Under the pieces are notes generated by a model. It saw nothing but the letters and a program-made list of their open reading frames with translations, was not told the DNA's origin and searched no databases. This document shows positions 1 through 6,315 of a DNA stretch of 16,226 nucleotides, piece after piece; position 1 is the stretch's first letter, and each line of letters begins with the position of its first letter. This DNA comes from Desulfuromonadales bacterium (lineage in GTDB: Bacteria; Desulfobacterota; Desulfuromonadia; Desulfuromonadales; BM103): positions 1 through 16,226 of the forward strand of contig JAUWTX010000019.1 in the NCBI GenBank assembly GCA_030614505.1. Reading direction: 5' to 3'. Position numbers and translations under genes: made by a program.

Positions 1-1205
1 AACAACTCGCTGCTGAGCAACTTGCAGCCGAGAAACTTGCTACCGAACAACTTGCAGCTGAGCAACTTGCAGCTGAGCAACTTGCAGCAGAACAACTCGC
101 TGCTGAGCAACTTGCAGCAGAACAACTTGCAGCAGAACAACTTGCAGCAGAACAACTGGCTGTAGAGGAAAACACAGAGACAACAGAAAAATTGCTATCC
201 CAGCCTGAGCCTGAAGATGTCCCGGGAGATTCTTCGCCCGTGGCAAGTGTCCTGAGCGAAGTCAGGATGGAGTCAGGGCAGGTTATTCTTGAATCTAACG
301 GCAAAATTGAAAAGTTCCGCTACTTTACCCTGACTGATCCTCCTCGACTGGTCGTTGATGTTTTTGATCTGAAGCCTTCTTTTGATGAACGCTCATTCCC
401 GGCAATGGACGGCTTTAGCAATGTGCGTCTCGGAACTCACAATGATAAAATTCGGTTGGTTTTCGACGCCAGTGGAACAATATTGCCGGAATACACGGTA
501 GAAGGGCGCTCAACAGGTATTCATGTGTCCTGGAAGAACCTGAGGTCTGTTGATGTCGTTGAAACTAAAACAGAAGTCCCTGCCGTGCTGGTTGCCAAGG
601 TGCTTTCTGAGGAAGCAAAGGTGACGACGCCTGTTGTGACTGAGAAAGAGCCCGCTGCTGAAGCGGTTGACCAACTTGCAGTGGAACAACAGGACATACA
701 AGAGATTCGTTTCTACCCCCACTTCCCCTCCTTCGTCGCGACACTACAGGAGACTGATCTGGCGATGCTTGAGCAACTTGTCGAGCAGCTTAAGTCGCAG
801 AAGCTTGCCAGGGTTGACGTGGTCGGGCATAGCGACAATCTGCCGGTCGCCGCACGAAGCCGACATATTTTTGCCGACAATCTTGCCCTGTCCAAGGCAC
901 GTGCCAGCAATGTAGCCGAATACTTGCAACAGCATCTTGGAGTCCCATCTGAAGTCATCATTTTGCGTGGTCTTGGCGACAGCATGCCAACGGCTGACAA
1001 TACTAACGAAGCCGGTAGAGCACTAAATCGCCGCGTTGAAATTTCTCTGGTTACTGCGCCAGTAGAAACACTCGCCCGGCTGGAACTTGCAAAAGAAGCG
1101 AGTGAAGTACAACACAAAGAGATAACTGGTCTCAGTCCTGCCGAAAGCGGCATTGTAGTCACCAACACGACTCCGCACAAGTTTGCAGGGCAGATCGACA
1201 ATTAG
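1..1205 (+). CDS. AMIN-OmpA domain envelope protein with EQLAA repeats (5' end missing)
   Basis: The reading frame (codons from base 3) is open at the left edge, so the protein starts outside the window; a TTG at 192 in the same frame is an internal leucine, not a start. Visible order: eleven QLAAE-type pentapeptides (bases 3-167), a linker, an AMIN domain (about 270-530; hydrophobic strands such as PRLVVDVFDL and DKIRLVFDASG), an acidic/Val-rich linker, then an OmpA C-terminal domain (about 700-1065). The OmpA part has GHSDNLPV, an NLALSKARASNVAEYL helix and ALNRRVEISL, including the Asn, Leu, Arg and Arg positions typical of peptidoglycan binders. AMIN domains usually target periplasmic or secretin/peptidoglycan sites, so a cell-wall-bound periplasmic or outer-membrane role is inferred. 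The repeat block is probably a helical spacer. The stop TAG is followed by a strong terminator. The exact partner is unknown. Confidence 0.88.
   Translation, partial: QLAAEQLAAEKLATEQLAAEQLAAEQLAAEQLAAEQLAAEQLAAEQLAAEQLAVEENTETTEKLLSQPEPEDVPGDSSPVASVLSEVRMESGQVILESNGKIEKFRYFTLTDPPRLVVDVFDLKPSFDERSFPAMDGFSNVRLGTHNDKIRLVFDASGTILPEYTVEGRSTGIHVSWKNLRSVDVVETKTEVPAVLVAKVLSEEAKVTTPVVTEKEPAAEAVDQLAVEQQDIQEIRFYPHFPSFVATLQETDLAMLEQLVEQLKSQKLARVDVVGHSDNLPVAARSRHIFADNLALSKARASNVAEYLQQHLGVPSEVIILRGLGDSMPTADNTNEAGRALNRRVEISLVTAPVETLARLELAKEASEVQHKEITGLSPAESGIVVTNTTPHKFAGQIDN
3..167 (+). repeat. Eleven 15-bp tandem repeats coding QLAAE
   Basis: Units of 15 bp run back to back in frame, each coding Gln/Lys-Leu-Ala-Ala/Thr/Val-Glu. 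Units 4 and 5 are identical (ending GCTGAG), units 8 to 10 are identical (ending GCAGAA), and units 1 and 7 are identical. The array continues to the window edge, so its full length is unknown. The identity between neighbours points to recent duplication by slippage or unequal recombination. Because the unit is a multiple of three, copy changes would lengthen or shorten the spacer rather than switch the gene off. A lone QLAVE unit recurs at 672-686, between the AMIN and OmpA domains. Confidence 0.95.
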
Positions 1206-1249
1206 CCGACAAGATGACACCTCGTTAGGCTCAAATTCTAACTCATTGA

Positions 1250-1276
1250 GGGCGGCGCGAGCCGCCCTTTACTTTT
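1250..1276 (+). terminator. Intrinsic terminator of the AMIN-OmpA gene
   Basis: A perfect 7-bp GC stem, GGGCGGC (1250-1256) with GCCGCCC (1261-1267), closes a GCGA tetraloop and is followed by TTTACTTTT. It lies 45 bases after the stop of the AMIN-OmpA gene and ends only ten bases before the remnant of the next gene. Confidence 0.9.
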
Positions 1277-1285
1277 GAGGCCATA

Positions 1286-1475
1286 ATGATTGTTGAGGAA
1301 ATTAAAACGTAGGATTTTTCTGACTGGATTGACGAAAAGACGAACTGTTTTGGTCTCGATTGGAGCGATTGAAGAACATGGAGCCCAGCTACCATTAGGC
1401 ACAGATAGTTTTCAAGCCCTGGATGCCTGTAAGAAATTATCTGAGCGTCGAGATGTTTTTGTTGAGCTTTATAGG
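1286..1475 (+). pseudogene. Creatininase-family remnant (stop codon, frameshift, 3' truncation)
   Basis: From ATG 1286 the frame reads MIVEEIKT, then TAG (1310-1312), then DFSDWIDEKT. Around 1337-1343 the homology jumps frame to TVLVSIGAIEEHGAQLPLGTDSF, which carries the creatininase/creatinine amidohydrolase metal-site signature (E-x-H-G ... L-P-L-G-T-D). It continues as QALDACKKLSERRDV before running into the end of the convergent DUF1858 gene, where homology stops. A normal family member is roughly 230-260 residues, so about three quarters is missing. Creatininase-like enzymes are metal-dependent amidohydrolases. With an internal stop, a frameshift and loss of the C-terminal part, this cannot be functional. 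Downstream edge is approximate. Confidence 0.8.
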
Positions 1476-1685
1476 TCAGACTTTGTCCTGATCGTTGCTG
1501 ACGGCTTCATTCAACTCCTTGAGCAACAGATCTATATCGACATTATGCACCCCGGCACCATGTTCGAGTTCTTCGTATTCGGCAATTTGACACTCGTTGC
1601 ATTCGAGACCGAAGGAACGAAAAACGTGAATGGTCTCAGGGTGTTTGGTGATTATTTCAGTAATGATCATCTCACGTGTAATCAT
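1476..1685 (-). CDS. DUF1858 domain protein (small CxxC redox-type domain)
   Basis: A 69-residue protein starting MITREMIITEI, with Cys29 and Cys32 in GLECNECQ and a C-terminal helix with LLLKELNEAV. This matches DUF1858, a small domain often called the hybrid-cluster-protein-associated disulfide domain; the CxxC suggests redox or metal chemistry, but no reaction is established. I chose ATG at 1685 because GAAGGAG lies about five bases upstream and the family starts here. A longer frame from 1736 lies inside coaD. The start is 10 bases after the coaD stop and the Shine-Dalgarno overlaps that stop region, so it is the last gene of the rsmD-coaD operon. No clear terminator is visible downstream, where the creatininase remnant begins. 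Confidence 0.85.
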   Translation of the reverse strand: MITREMIITEIITKHPETIHVFRSFGLECNECQIAEYEELEHGAGVHNVDIDLLLKELNEAVSNDQDKV

Positions 1686-1695
1686 AAAGTCTCCT

Positions 1696-2193
1696 TCAAC
1701 CTTTAGTCGTTTTACCAAACTTTTCAGCCAGGGCATTTCTGACCACTGGCGGTACCAGACTTTCCACCGACCCCTTCAGGCCGGCAACTTCCTTCACGAT
1801 TGAAGAGCTGAGGTAGCCGTAGGGAACCGAGGTCATCATAAAGAGGGTTTCGACTTCTCTCTTGAGATTGTGGTTCATCTGGGCGATCTGGAACTCATAC
1901 TCAAAATCGGACACTGCCCGCAAACCACGCAAGATAACCTTGGCTCCTCTGGATATAACGTAATCAACCAACAAGCCGTCGAATGTGTCAACCGTAACAC
2001 GAGGGTTGTCATCGAATGTTTCCTCAATATGACGAATACGCTCTGCGGTTGTGAAAAGGCTGTTTTTCTCTGAATTGCTGGCGACAGCTATGATGATTTC
2101 ATCGAAGATTCCAAGCCCGCGCTCGATGATGTCCAGGTGCCCATAGGTAATTGGATCAAAAGAGCCGGGATAAATGGCAATCTGTTTGTTCAT
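1696..2193 (-). CDS. coaD: Phosphopantetheine adenylyltransferase
   Basis: 165 residues, the normal family length. The enzyme transfers AMP from ATP to 4'-phosphopantetheine to make dephospho-CoA, the penultimate step of coenzyme A synthesis in the cytoplasm. The N-terminal nucleotidyltransferase motif YPGSFDPITYGH (residues 8-19, with the His of the GxxH motif at 19) and the C-terminal YGYLSSSIVKEVA, matching the family's SSTxxR/K region, are clear. ATG 2193 is preceded by GAGAGG at good spacing. It lies 12 bases after rsmD, and this pairing is very common in bacteria, so co-transcription is likely. Confidence 0.97.
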   Translation of the reverse strand: MNKQIAIYPGSFDPITYGHLDIIERGLGIFDEIIIAVASNSEKNSLFTTAERIRHIEETFDDNPRVTVDTFDGLLVDYVISRGAKVILRGLRAVSDFEYEFQIAQMNHNLKREVETLFMMTSVPYGYLSSSIVKEVAGLKGSVESLVPPVVRNALAEKFGKTTKG

Positions 2194-2205
2194 GTCAGCC
2201 TCTCT

Positions 2206-2760
2206 TCAAGAATATCCATAGAAGTTTATCATAATTGTGCCGTAACGACGCTGGTCGACGCGTTGTAGCCGACCGATGGCTTGTGGAAGAGTCTCTCCTG
2301 TGCCTGTTTCCGCACAGAGAATACCATTTTCACTCAACAATCCCAGTTTCTCGATTTCAACCAGCGCGCGTTCGGCAAAGCCCTGACCGTATGGCGGGTC
2401 GATAAAAACCAGGTCAAATGATCTGGCGGAGAAGCCATGTAGAGCTTGCCAGGCATCTCTGATGACCAATTCCGCTCTTTGCGACAATTGGCAACGGTCA
2501 AGGTTCTCACGTATAATTTTCTCAGATGTTGTGGTCTTTTCCACCAGACATGCGGAGGCTGCGCCACGGCTCAAAGCTTCGATTGCCAGGGCTCCAGATC
2601 CGGCAAAGAGGTCCAGGACCTTGAGGTTTGCAAAGCTGCCCAGTTTGCTCTGCAAAATACTGAACAGTGCCTCGCGGACCCGATCCGGTGTTGGCCGGAC
2701 ATTACGTCCCTTGAATGTGGTCAGCCGCCTGCCACGGCAACTGCCGGAAATCACCCGCAT
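2206..2760 (-). CDS. rsmD: 16S rRNA (guanine966-N2)-methyltransferase
   Basis: 184 residues from MRVISGSCRGRRL. RsmD methylates G966 of 16S rRNA using S-adenosylmethionine. Visible are the N-terminal RGRRL segment, the RPTPDRVREALF motif, the SAM-binding glycine loop LDLFAGSGALAIEALSRGA and the catalytic FIDPPYG. The open frame extends upstream to 2823, but those extra 21 residues do not resemble the family, and a purine-rich GGGGTGG lies just before ATG 2760. It is the first gene of the rsmD-coaD-DUF1858 operon and is divergent from dgt. A weak promoter (TTGACC at 2831-2836 on the minus strand, 17-bp spacing to TAGTTT) is possible but poor in its -10 box. Confidence 0.95.
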   Translation of the reverse strand: MRVISGSCRGRRLTTFKGRNVRPTPDRVREALFSILQSKLGSFANLKVLDLFAGSGALAIEALSRGAASACLVEKTTTSEKIIRENLDRCQLSQRAELVIRDAWQALHGFSARSFDLVFIDPPYGQGFAERALVEIEKLGLLSENGILCAETGTGETLPQAIGRLQRVDQRRYGTIMINFYGYS

Positions 2761-2859
2761 GAAACCACCCCTGTAAAGATCTTCTGAATGCGCGTAACAC
2801 GTGAAAAAAACTAGCACAATCATCCTTGGTGGTCAAGAACGAGGAATGCGTAATCTGAC

Positions 2860-2889
2860 TTGACAGATGGCTTGTGGCGTGGCTTAAAT
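2860..2889 (+). promoter_or_regulatory. Candidate sigma-70 promoter of dgt
   Basis: A perfect -35 TTGACA (2860-2865) is followed after 18 bp by TTAAAT (2884-2889), a 4/6 match to the -10 box. The start of transcription would fall near 2897, just upstream of the GGGAGGG ribosome-binding site (2902-2908). Confidence 0.5.
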
Positions 2890-2912
2890 GAATATCGATT
2901 AGGGAGGGCTCA

Positions 2913-4046
2913 ATGGAACGACAAGACTTGGCAAAATATGCCGCTCAGAGTGAATTTTCACATGGTCGGAAATATAATGAGGCCTACAAGGATGATCGAC
3001 CTGTCTACGAACGTGATCGCGACCGGATTATTCATTGTGCAGCCTTCAGGCGCCTCGAGTACAAAACCCAGGTTTTTGTCAATCACGAAGGTGATTACTA
3101 CCGAACACGCCTGACCCATTCCCTGGAAGTTGCCCAGATCGGTCGCGGCATCGCTCGTCGGCTGAAGTTGAACGAAGACCTGGTTGAGGCTCTGGCCCTG
3201 GCTCACGATCTGGGCCATACGCCTTTTGGGCATACTGGTGAGGATGTCCTCAGCCGTTTGATGGCCTCCTATGGCGGTTTTGAGCATAACCGTCAATCTC
3301 TGCGTATCGTTGAACACCTTGAAGAACGCTACCCGGATTTCAACGGTTTGAACCTGAGTTGGGAAGTCCGGGAAGGGATTATCAAGCACTCCTCGGATTA
3401 TGACATCCCGGATGACTCCGGCTTCGAAGAGTACCGTCCGGACCTGCGGGCCACCCTGGAAGCCCAGATTATTGACCTGGCTGATGAGATCGCCTACAAC
3501 AATCACGATATTGATGATGGTCTCAAGGCTGGCTACCTGGATCCTGAGGCCTTGATGGGCGTTGATCTCTGGGCTGAAACCTATGCCAGGGTGGCTACTA
3601 AACACCCGTCACTGCCAAAAGATCGCCAGATCCTGCAGACGATCAGTCATCTGATCGGTTTCCTGATCCTTGACCTTGTTGAGCAGACACGTGCCAATCT
3701 TGTCGCAGCTGGTACCAACTCCCTGGATGACGTGCGCGGGCATAGGACCAACCTGGTGATGTTCAGCGAGAATACAGCGACGCGCAACCGTGAGCTGAAG
3801 GCTTTCCTCTACAAGAACCTGTACAGTCACTACAAGGTTGAACGTATGCGTATCAAGGCAGAGCGTTTCCTGACCATGCTTTTTGATAATTACCTGCAGC
3901 ACCCGACCTTGCTGCCGACAAGCTATCAGGACAACTATGCGCACCACGGGAGGGAGAGGGTCATCTGCGATTATATTGCCGGTATGACGGATCGTTATGC
4001 CCTTGATGAGTACAAGAGACTCTTTGAACCCTATGAGAGGGTTTGA
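2913..4046 (+). CDS. dgt: Deoxyguanosinetriphosphate triphosphohydrolase (HD domain)
   Basis: 377 residues, typical of the shorter bacterial dGTPase family. These enzymes split dNTPs, usually dGTP, to the nucleoside plus triphosphate and so adjust the dNTP pool. The HD metal site is complete: His69 in RTRLTHSLEV, His98-Asp99 in ALAHDLGHTPFGH, and the later Asp in IIDLADEIAYNNHDIDDG. FEHNRQSLRIVEHLE, following the HD pair, is also characteristic. GGGAGGG five bases before ATG 2913 fixes the start. It is transcribed alone, divergent from rsmD and convergent with yhbY. Substrate range (dGTP versus general dNTP) cannot be read from sequence. Confidence 0.95.
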   Translation: MERQDLAKYAAQSEFSHGRKYNEAYKDDRPVYERDRDRIIHCAAFRRLEYKTQVFVNHEGDYYRTRLTHSLEVAQIGRGIARRLKLNEDLVEALALAHDLGHTPFGHTGEDVLSRLMASYGGFEHNRQSLRIVEHLEERYPDFNGLNLSWEVREGIIKHSSDYDIPDDSGFEEYRPDLRATLEAQIIDLADEIAYNNHDIDDGLKAGYLDPEALMGVDLWAETYARVATKHPSLPKDRQILQTISHLIGFLILDLVEQTRANLVAAGTNSLDDVRGHRTNLVMFSENTATRNRELKAFLYKNLYSHYKVERMRIKAERFLTMLFDNYLQHPTLLPTSYQDNYAHHGRERVICDYIAGMTDRYALDEYKRLFEPYERV

Positions 4047-4050
4047 TAGG

Positions 4051-4130
4051 GATAGGAGACAATATATAGAATACAGGAGGCAGGAGGAAAACATTGATCA
4101 ACGCTTCTCTCCTGTTTACTGTCTCCTATC
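4051..4130. repeat. Heptamer-repeat inverted repeat between dgt and yhbY; possible two-way terminator
   Basis: Five heptads from 4051 (GATAGGA, GACAATA, TATAGAA, TACAGGA, GGCAGGA) are answered on the other strand from 4130 by GATAGGA, GACAGTA, AACAGGA. The outer arms GATAGGAGACA (4051-4061) and TGTCTCCTATC (4120-4130) pair perfectly, and CAGGAG (4074-4079) can pair with CTCCTG (4109-4114). The element fills the whole gap between two convergent genes and reaches into the yhbY stop codon. It may act as a terminator for both, though there is no long U-tract. Confidence 0.75.
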
Positions 4131-4444
4131 TATTTTGGCAGCTTGATGGTTGGTTCGTCGCTCGGGCGGTAAAGCAAGAAGGTGCTGCCGAGGATTTGTG
4201 CTACGGCGGAACCGGTCTCGGCGGCGAGTTCAGAGGCAACTGTCTTGCGGTCAGTCAGACAGCCGTCCTGGATTCTTACCTTGATGAGTTCGTGCGCTTC
4301 AAGGGCCTCGTTAGTGGCCTTGACAATCTCGTCGCTGAGGTGCTGTTTGCCGATCATGACGAAGGGACGCAGGCCATGCCCCAGGCCGCGCAAAAACCGG
4401 TTCTGTTTGCCGGTCAGTTGAATTGTTGTAGAAGTTTCTGACAT
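4130..4444 (-). CDS. yhbY: YhbY-type CRM-domain RNA-binding protein
   Basis: 104 residues, the usual size for single-domain YhbY proteins, which associate with the pre-50S ribosomal subunit. The CRM fold markers are visible: TGKQNRFLRGLGHGLRPFVMIGK contains the family's LxxxaHxLxPvvxiGk segment with the conserved glycines, followed by LSDEIVKATNEALEAHELIKVRI and a C-terminal LGSTFLLYRPS strand. An AAGGA sequence precedes ATG 4444. It is divergent from the MBL gene and convergent with dgt. The role in ribosome assembly is known for the family and inferred here. Confidence 0.92.
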   Translation of the reverse strand: MSETSTTIQLTGKQNRFLRGLGHGLRPFVMIGKQHLSDEIVKATNEALEAHELIKVRIQDGCLTDRKTVASELAAETGSAVAQILGSTFLLYRPSDEPTIKLPK

Positions 4445-4487
4445 ATGTTCTATTCCTTGTCTTTTTTATAGTTGTTAAGTAATGAAT

Positions 4488-4512
4488 TGACTGAATTTTC
4501 AGTCACTATAAC
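4488..4512 (+). promoter_or_regulatory. Palindrome and -10 box before the MBL gene; possible operator
   Basis: TGACTGAA (4488-4495) and TTCAGTCA (4498-4505) are perfect inverted 8-mers separated by TT. Two bases later lies TATAAC (4507-4512), a 5/6 match to the -10 box. The palindrome therefore occupies the -10/-35 spacer region, where a repressor would block transcription. No good -35 box is present at 16-18 bp. No regulator gene is adjacent. Confidence 0.45.
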
Positions 4513-4546
4513 ACCCACGCTTGATTGTGTAAAAGAGGAGACTGCC

Positions 4547-5386
4547 ATGGCCTTGCAACTTTCCATAATTTGTGAAAACACTGTTGGCCGACCGATTCAA
4601 GCGTGCGGAGAGCACGGTTTTTCCTGTCTTGTGGAGATGTCTGCTGCGACCTGGCTCTTTGATACAGGCGTTGGTGGGACTCTCCTGGCGAACCTGGCCG
4701 CCCTCGAGCATGATACGCACCAGATTGATGGTGTCATCCTGAGCCATGGGCACTATGATCACAGCGGCGGCCTCCTGCCGCTGCTCAAGGAGATCGGCCC
4801 ACGTCCGGTTTATGCCCATTCACAGATCTTCGTAGAGCGTTTCTGGCAGGGGCAGCATGAACGGCGCAATATCAGCCTGCCGTACAGCCGTAGCGATCTA
4901 GAGTCTGCCGGTGCCAGTTTCAATCTTCTGGACTCGTTTACAGAACTCGCCCCGGGTCTCTACTTCAGTGGAGCCATCCCGCGGCTATCTCCCTTTGAAG
5001 TTGGTGACCCGCATCTCGTTCGACCTTCTGTAGATGGCGAAGGATGGGTCGCGGATGAATTCCTGGACGATGCGGCTCTTGCTATTGAAACGCCGAAAGG
5101 ACTGGTGATCCTACTGGGATGTGCGCATGCCGGGCTGGTCAATACGGTAGAGCATTTTCGTAACAAGCTGGACAACCCTCGCATTCATGCAATTATAGGC
5201 GGAACACACCTGGGCCCGGCCAGCGATGAACAGTTTGCAGCAACCGTCGACTACCTGATGCGCCTGGATTTTGATCGCCTTGGTGTTTCGCACTGCACTG
5301 GCCAGCTTCGCTCCGCACAGTTACATGCCCGTTTTCCCAACAAGGTTTTCTTTGCCAATGTCGGCACGACAGTGAAGGTAGAATAA
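4547..5386 (+). CDS. MBL-fold metallo-hydrolase, dihydropteroate-synthase-like (MptE/MJ0301) type
   Basis: 279 residues. The metallo-beta-lactamase signature is LSHGHYDHSGG (His67, His69, Asp71, His72), preceded by WLFDTG. Further metal ligands are in GCAHAGLVNTVEH and near SHCTG, and IIGGTHLGP is typical of the subgroup that includes proteins annotated as 7,8-dihydropterin-6-yl-methyl-4-(beta-D-ribofuranosyl)aminobenzene-5'-phosphate synthase. That annotation is rarely tested in bacteria, so the substrate should be treated as unknown. The frame reaches upstream to 4472, but ATG 4547 has GAGGAG six bases before it and the family begins here. It stands alone, divergent from yhbY and convergent with the RRM gene. 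Confidence 0.88.
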   Translation: MALQLSIICENTVGRPIQACGEHGFSCLVEMSAATWLFDTGVGGTLLANLAALEHDTHQIDGVILSHGHYDHSGGLLPLLKEIGPRPVYAHSQIFVERFWQGQHERRNISLPYSRSDLESAGASFNLLDSFTELAPGLYFSGAIPRLSPFEVGDPHLVRPSVDGEGWVADEFLDDAALAIETPKGLVILLGCAHAGLVNTVEHFRNKLDNPRIHAIIGGTHLGPASDEQFAATVDYLMRLDFDRLGVSHCTGQLRSAQLHARFPNKVFFANVGTTVKVE

Positions 5387-5408
5387 AGAGTAGAATCAGT
5401 CTGTCTGG

Positions 5409-5750
5409 CTATTTGCGCCGTCTGGGTGGGTGTCGTCTCCGCTTTGGTTTTTCAGGCGCCTCTTTCACGACAGGGGGAGTCGCGGATTTTCTCGGTAGCG
5501 CTATAGTAACACTGATGCAGCGATCGATCAGCCTGGCACCATCCAGTGTGTTTATTGCGTCCTTTGCTTCGGCGGCGGTTGTCATGTGGACGAAGGCACA
5601 GCCCTTGGATAAGCCAGATTTCTGGTCGGTAACCATATGGATAGCGCGCACCGTTCCACAGATGGCGAATAAGTTTTGCAAATCCTCTTCTTCTGCTTCA
5701 AAGGATAGGTTGGCTACGTATAGATCTTTGCTTTTTGTTTTTTCTTTCAT
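5409..5750 (-). CDS. RRM-type RNA-binding protein
   Basis: 113 residues: one RNA-recognition motif (about residues 9-86) and a basic tail rich in Lys, Arg and Pro ending PKRRRHPPRRRK. RNP2 is LYVANL (10-15) and RNP1 is KGCAFVHM (49-56). In RNP1 the third and eighth positions, normally aromatic, are Cys and Met; the central Phe is kept, so one stacking contact is lost. Bacterial RRM proteins of this size bind RNA and are often linked to cold or stress, but the target here is unknown. GGGAG lies ten bases before ATG 5750. It is followed by no clear terminator and converges with the MBL gene. Confidence 0.92.
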   Translation of the reverse strand: MKEKTKSKDLYVANLSFEAEEEDLQNLFAICGTVRAIHMVTDQKSGLSKGCAFVHMTTAAEAKDAINTLDGARLIDRCISVTIALPRKSATPPVVKEAPEKPKRRRHPPRRRK

Positions 5751-5771
5751 TCTTTTATCGCTCCCATAATT

Positions 5772-5800
5772 CTACTTATCAGTTTATAGCTTACAGCTAG
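5772..5800. repeat. Heptamer repeats at the ykgJ-type gene stop
   Basis: On the minus strand from 5799 the bases read TAGCTGT, AAGCTAT, AAACTGA, TAAGTAG: four degenerate heptads. The array overlaps the stop codon of the YkgJ-type gene and ends before the RRM gene's ribosome-binding site. It resembles the array at 8675-8703. Confidence 0.55.
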
Positions 5801-6150
5801 TCTTTCTTATAGCCTTTACAGTCGGTTGATTCTGCGTGTTTCCGGTGTTCTGGATAGGCTCGGCAGTGATCCGGCTTGATGTCTTCGATTCCGCACAAGT
5901 AGCCTTTTCGATCGATCCGTTCGAGTAGCCAGGGGCAACGTTCGACGTCATCTCCTGACTCGGGATCGACCCAGGCGGTGTGTAGCTTGTTGTCTGGACC
6001 CAGATCGAGAGTTTTGACCCGGACCAGCAGGTCGTCGCGACCCAGTTGTTGCCAACGTTGCAAATCGGCATCGCTGACACAGCCATTGTAGGCGTCTATC
6101 AGATTGAGGCAGCAGTGGCCGCAGCAGCGGCAGTTGAAGGTTTGGTTCAT
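5797..6150 (-). CDS. YkgJ-family cysteine-cluster protein
   Basis: 117 residues with the N-terminal cluster CRCCGHCC (Cys7, 9, 10, 13, 14) and further cysteines in RCPWL, GYLCGI, PDHCRAYP and TDCKGY. This is the YkgJ/CxxCxxCC putative zinc- or iron-chelating family (PF03692 type). The reaction is unknown; some relatives accompany protein-modifying enzymes, but none is next door. ATG 6150 has no Shine-Dalgarno. TATACA (6160-6155 on the minus strand) lies four bases before the ATG, with TTCACA (6184-6179) 18 bp further up, so the mRNA leader may be absent or very short. It is divergent from the ABC-F gene. Confidence 0.9.
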   Translation of the reverse strand: MNQTFNCRCCGHCCLNLIDAYNGCVSDADLQRWQQLGRDDLLVRVKTLDLGPDNKLHTAWVDPESGDDVERCPWLLERIDRKGYLCGIEDIKPDHCRAYPEHRKHAESTDCKGYKKD

Positions 6151-6201
6151 CGTTTGTATATTGGCACTGAATTGTTTGTGTGAAAAGGCTTTTATTCTAT
6201 C

Positions 6202-6225
6202 CAGGCAACGAAAAAGCGTTGCCTG
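6202..6225 (+). other. Perfect 9-bp hairpin in the ABC-F leader
   Basis: CAGGCAACG (6202-6210) and CGTTGCCTG (6217-6225) pair perfectly around AAAAAG. No U-tract follows on either strand, so it is not an ordinary terminator. It lies upstream of the terminator at 6259-6300 in the same leader and could be part of an RNA switch. Confidence 0.6.
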
Positions 6226-6258
6226 CCCAAGGGAAGGGTGATATACATTCGCATCTCG

Positions 6259-6300
6259 AAAACCACGGGGTTTGGCCCTGTGGTTTTTATTTTTTATTTC
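6259..6300 (+). terminator. Intrinsic terminator in the leader of the ABC-F gene (candidate attenuator)
   Basis: Bases 6259-6270 pair with 6276-6287 in a 12-bp stem with one G-U pair (6267/6279) and a TTTGG loop, followed by a T-rich run to 6300. It reads in the plus direction, yet the only gene upstream, the YkgJ type, points the other way. The ABC-F ribosome-binding site follows within a few bases. This fits transcription attenuation of the ABC-F gene, as known for several antibiotic-resistance ABC-F genes. No convincing antiterminator pairing or leader peptide was found by eye. Confidence 0.8.
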
Positions 6301-6315
6301 AAAGGATAATCACTA

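Noticed and set aside
1..170. CRISPR array
   Set aside because: 15-bp units without spacers, translating to a regular peptide repeat.
192..194. TTG as start of the AMIN-OmpA gene
   Set aside because: The frame is open upstream through the coding repeat array and no ribosome-binding site is present.
40..246. Minus-strand open frame rich in LLQVV repeats
   Set aside because: It is the antisense of the 15-bp repeat array; the plus-strand frame carries recognisable AMIN and OmpA domains.
713..1201. 162-codon minus-strand open frame
   Set aside because: Shadow of the OmpA domain; Ser/Arg-rich low-complexity translation with no family features.
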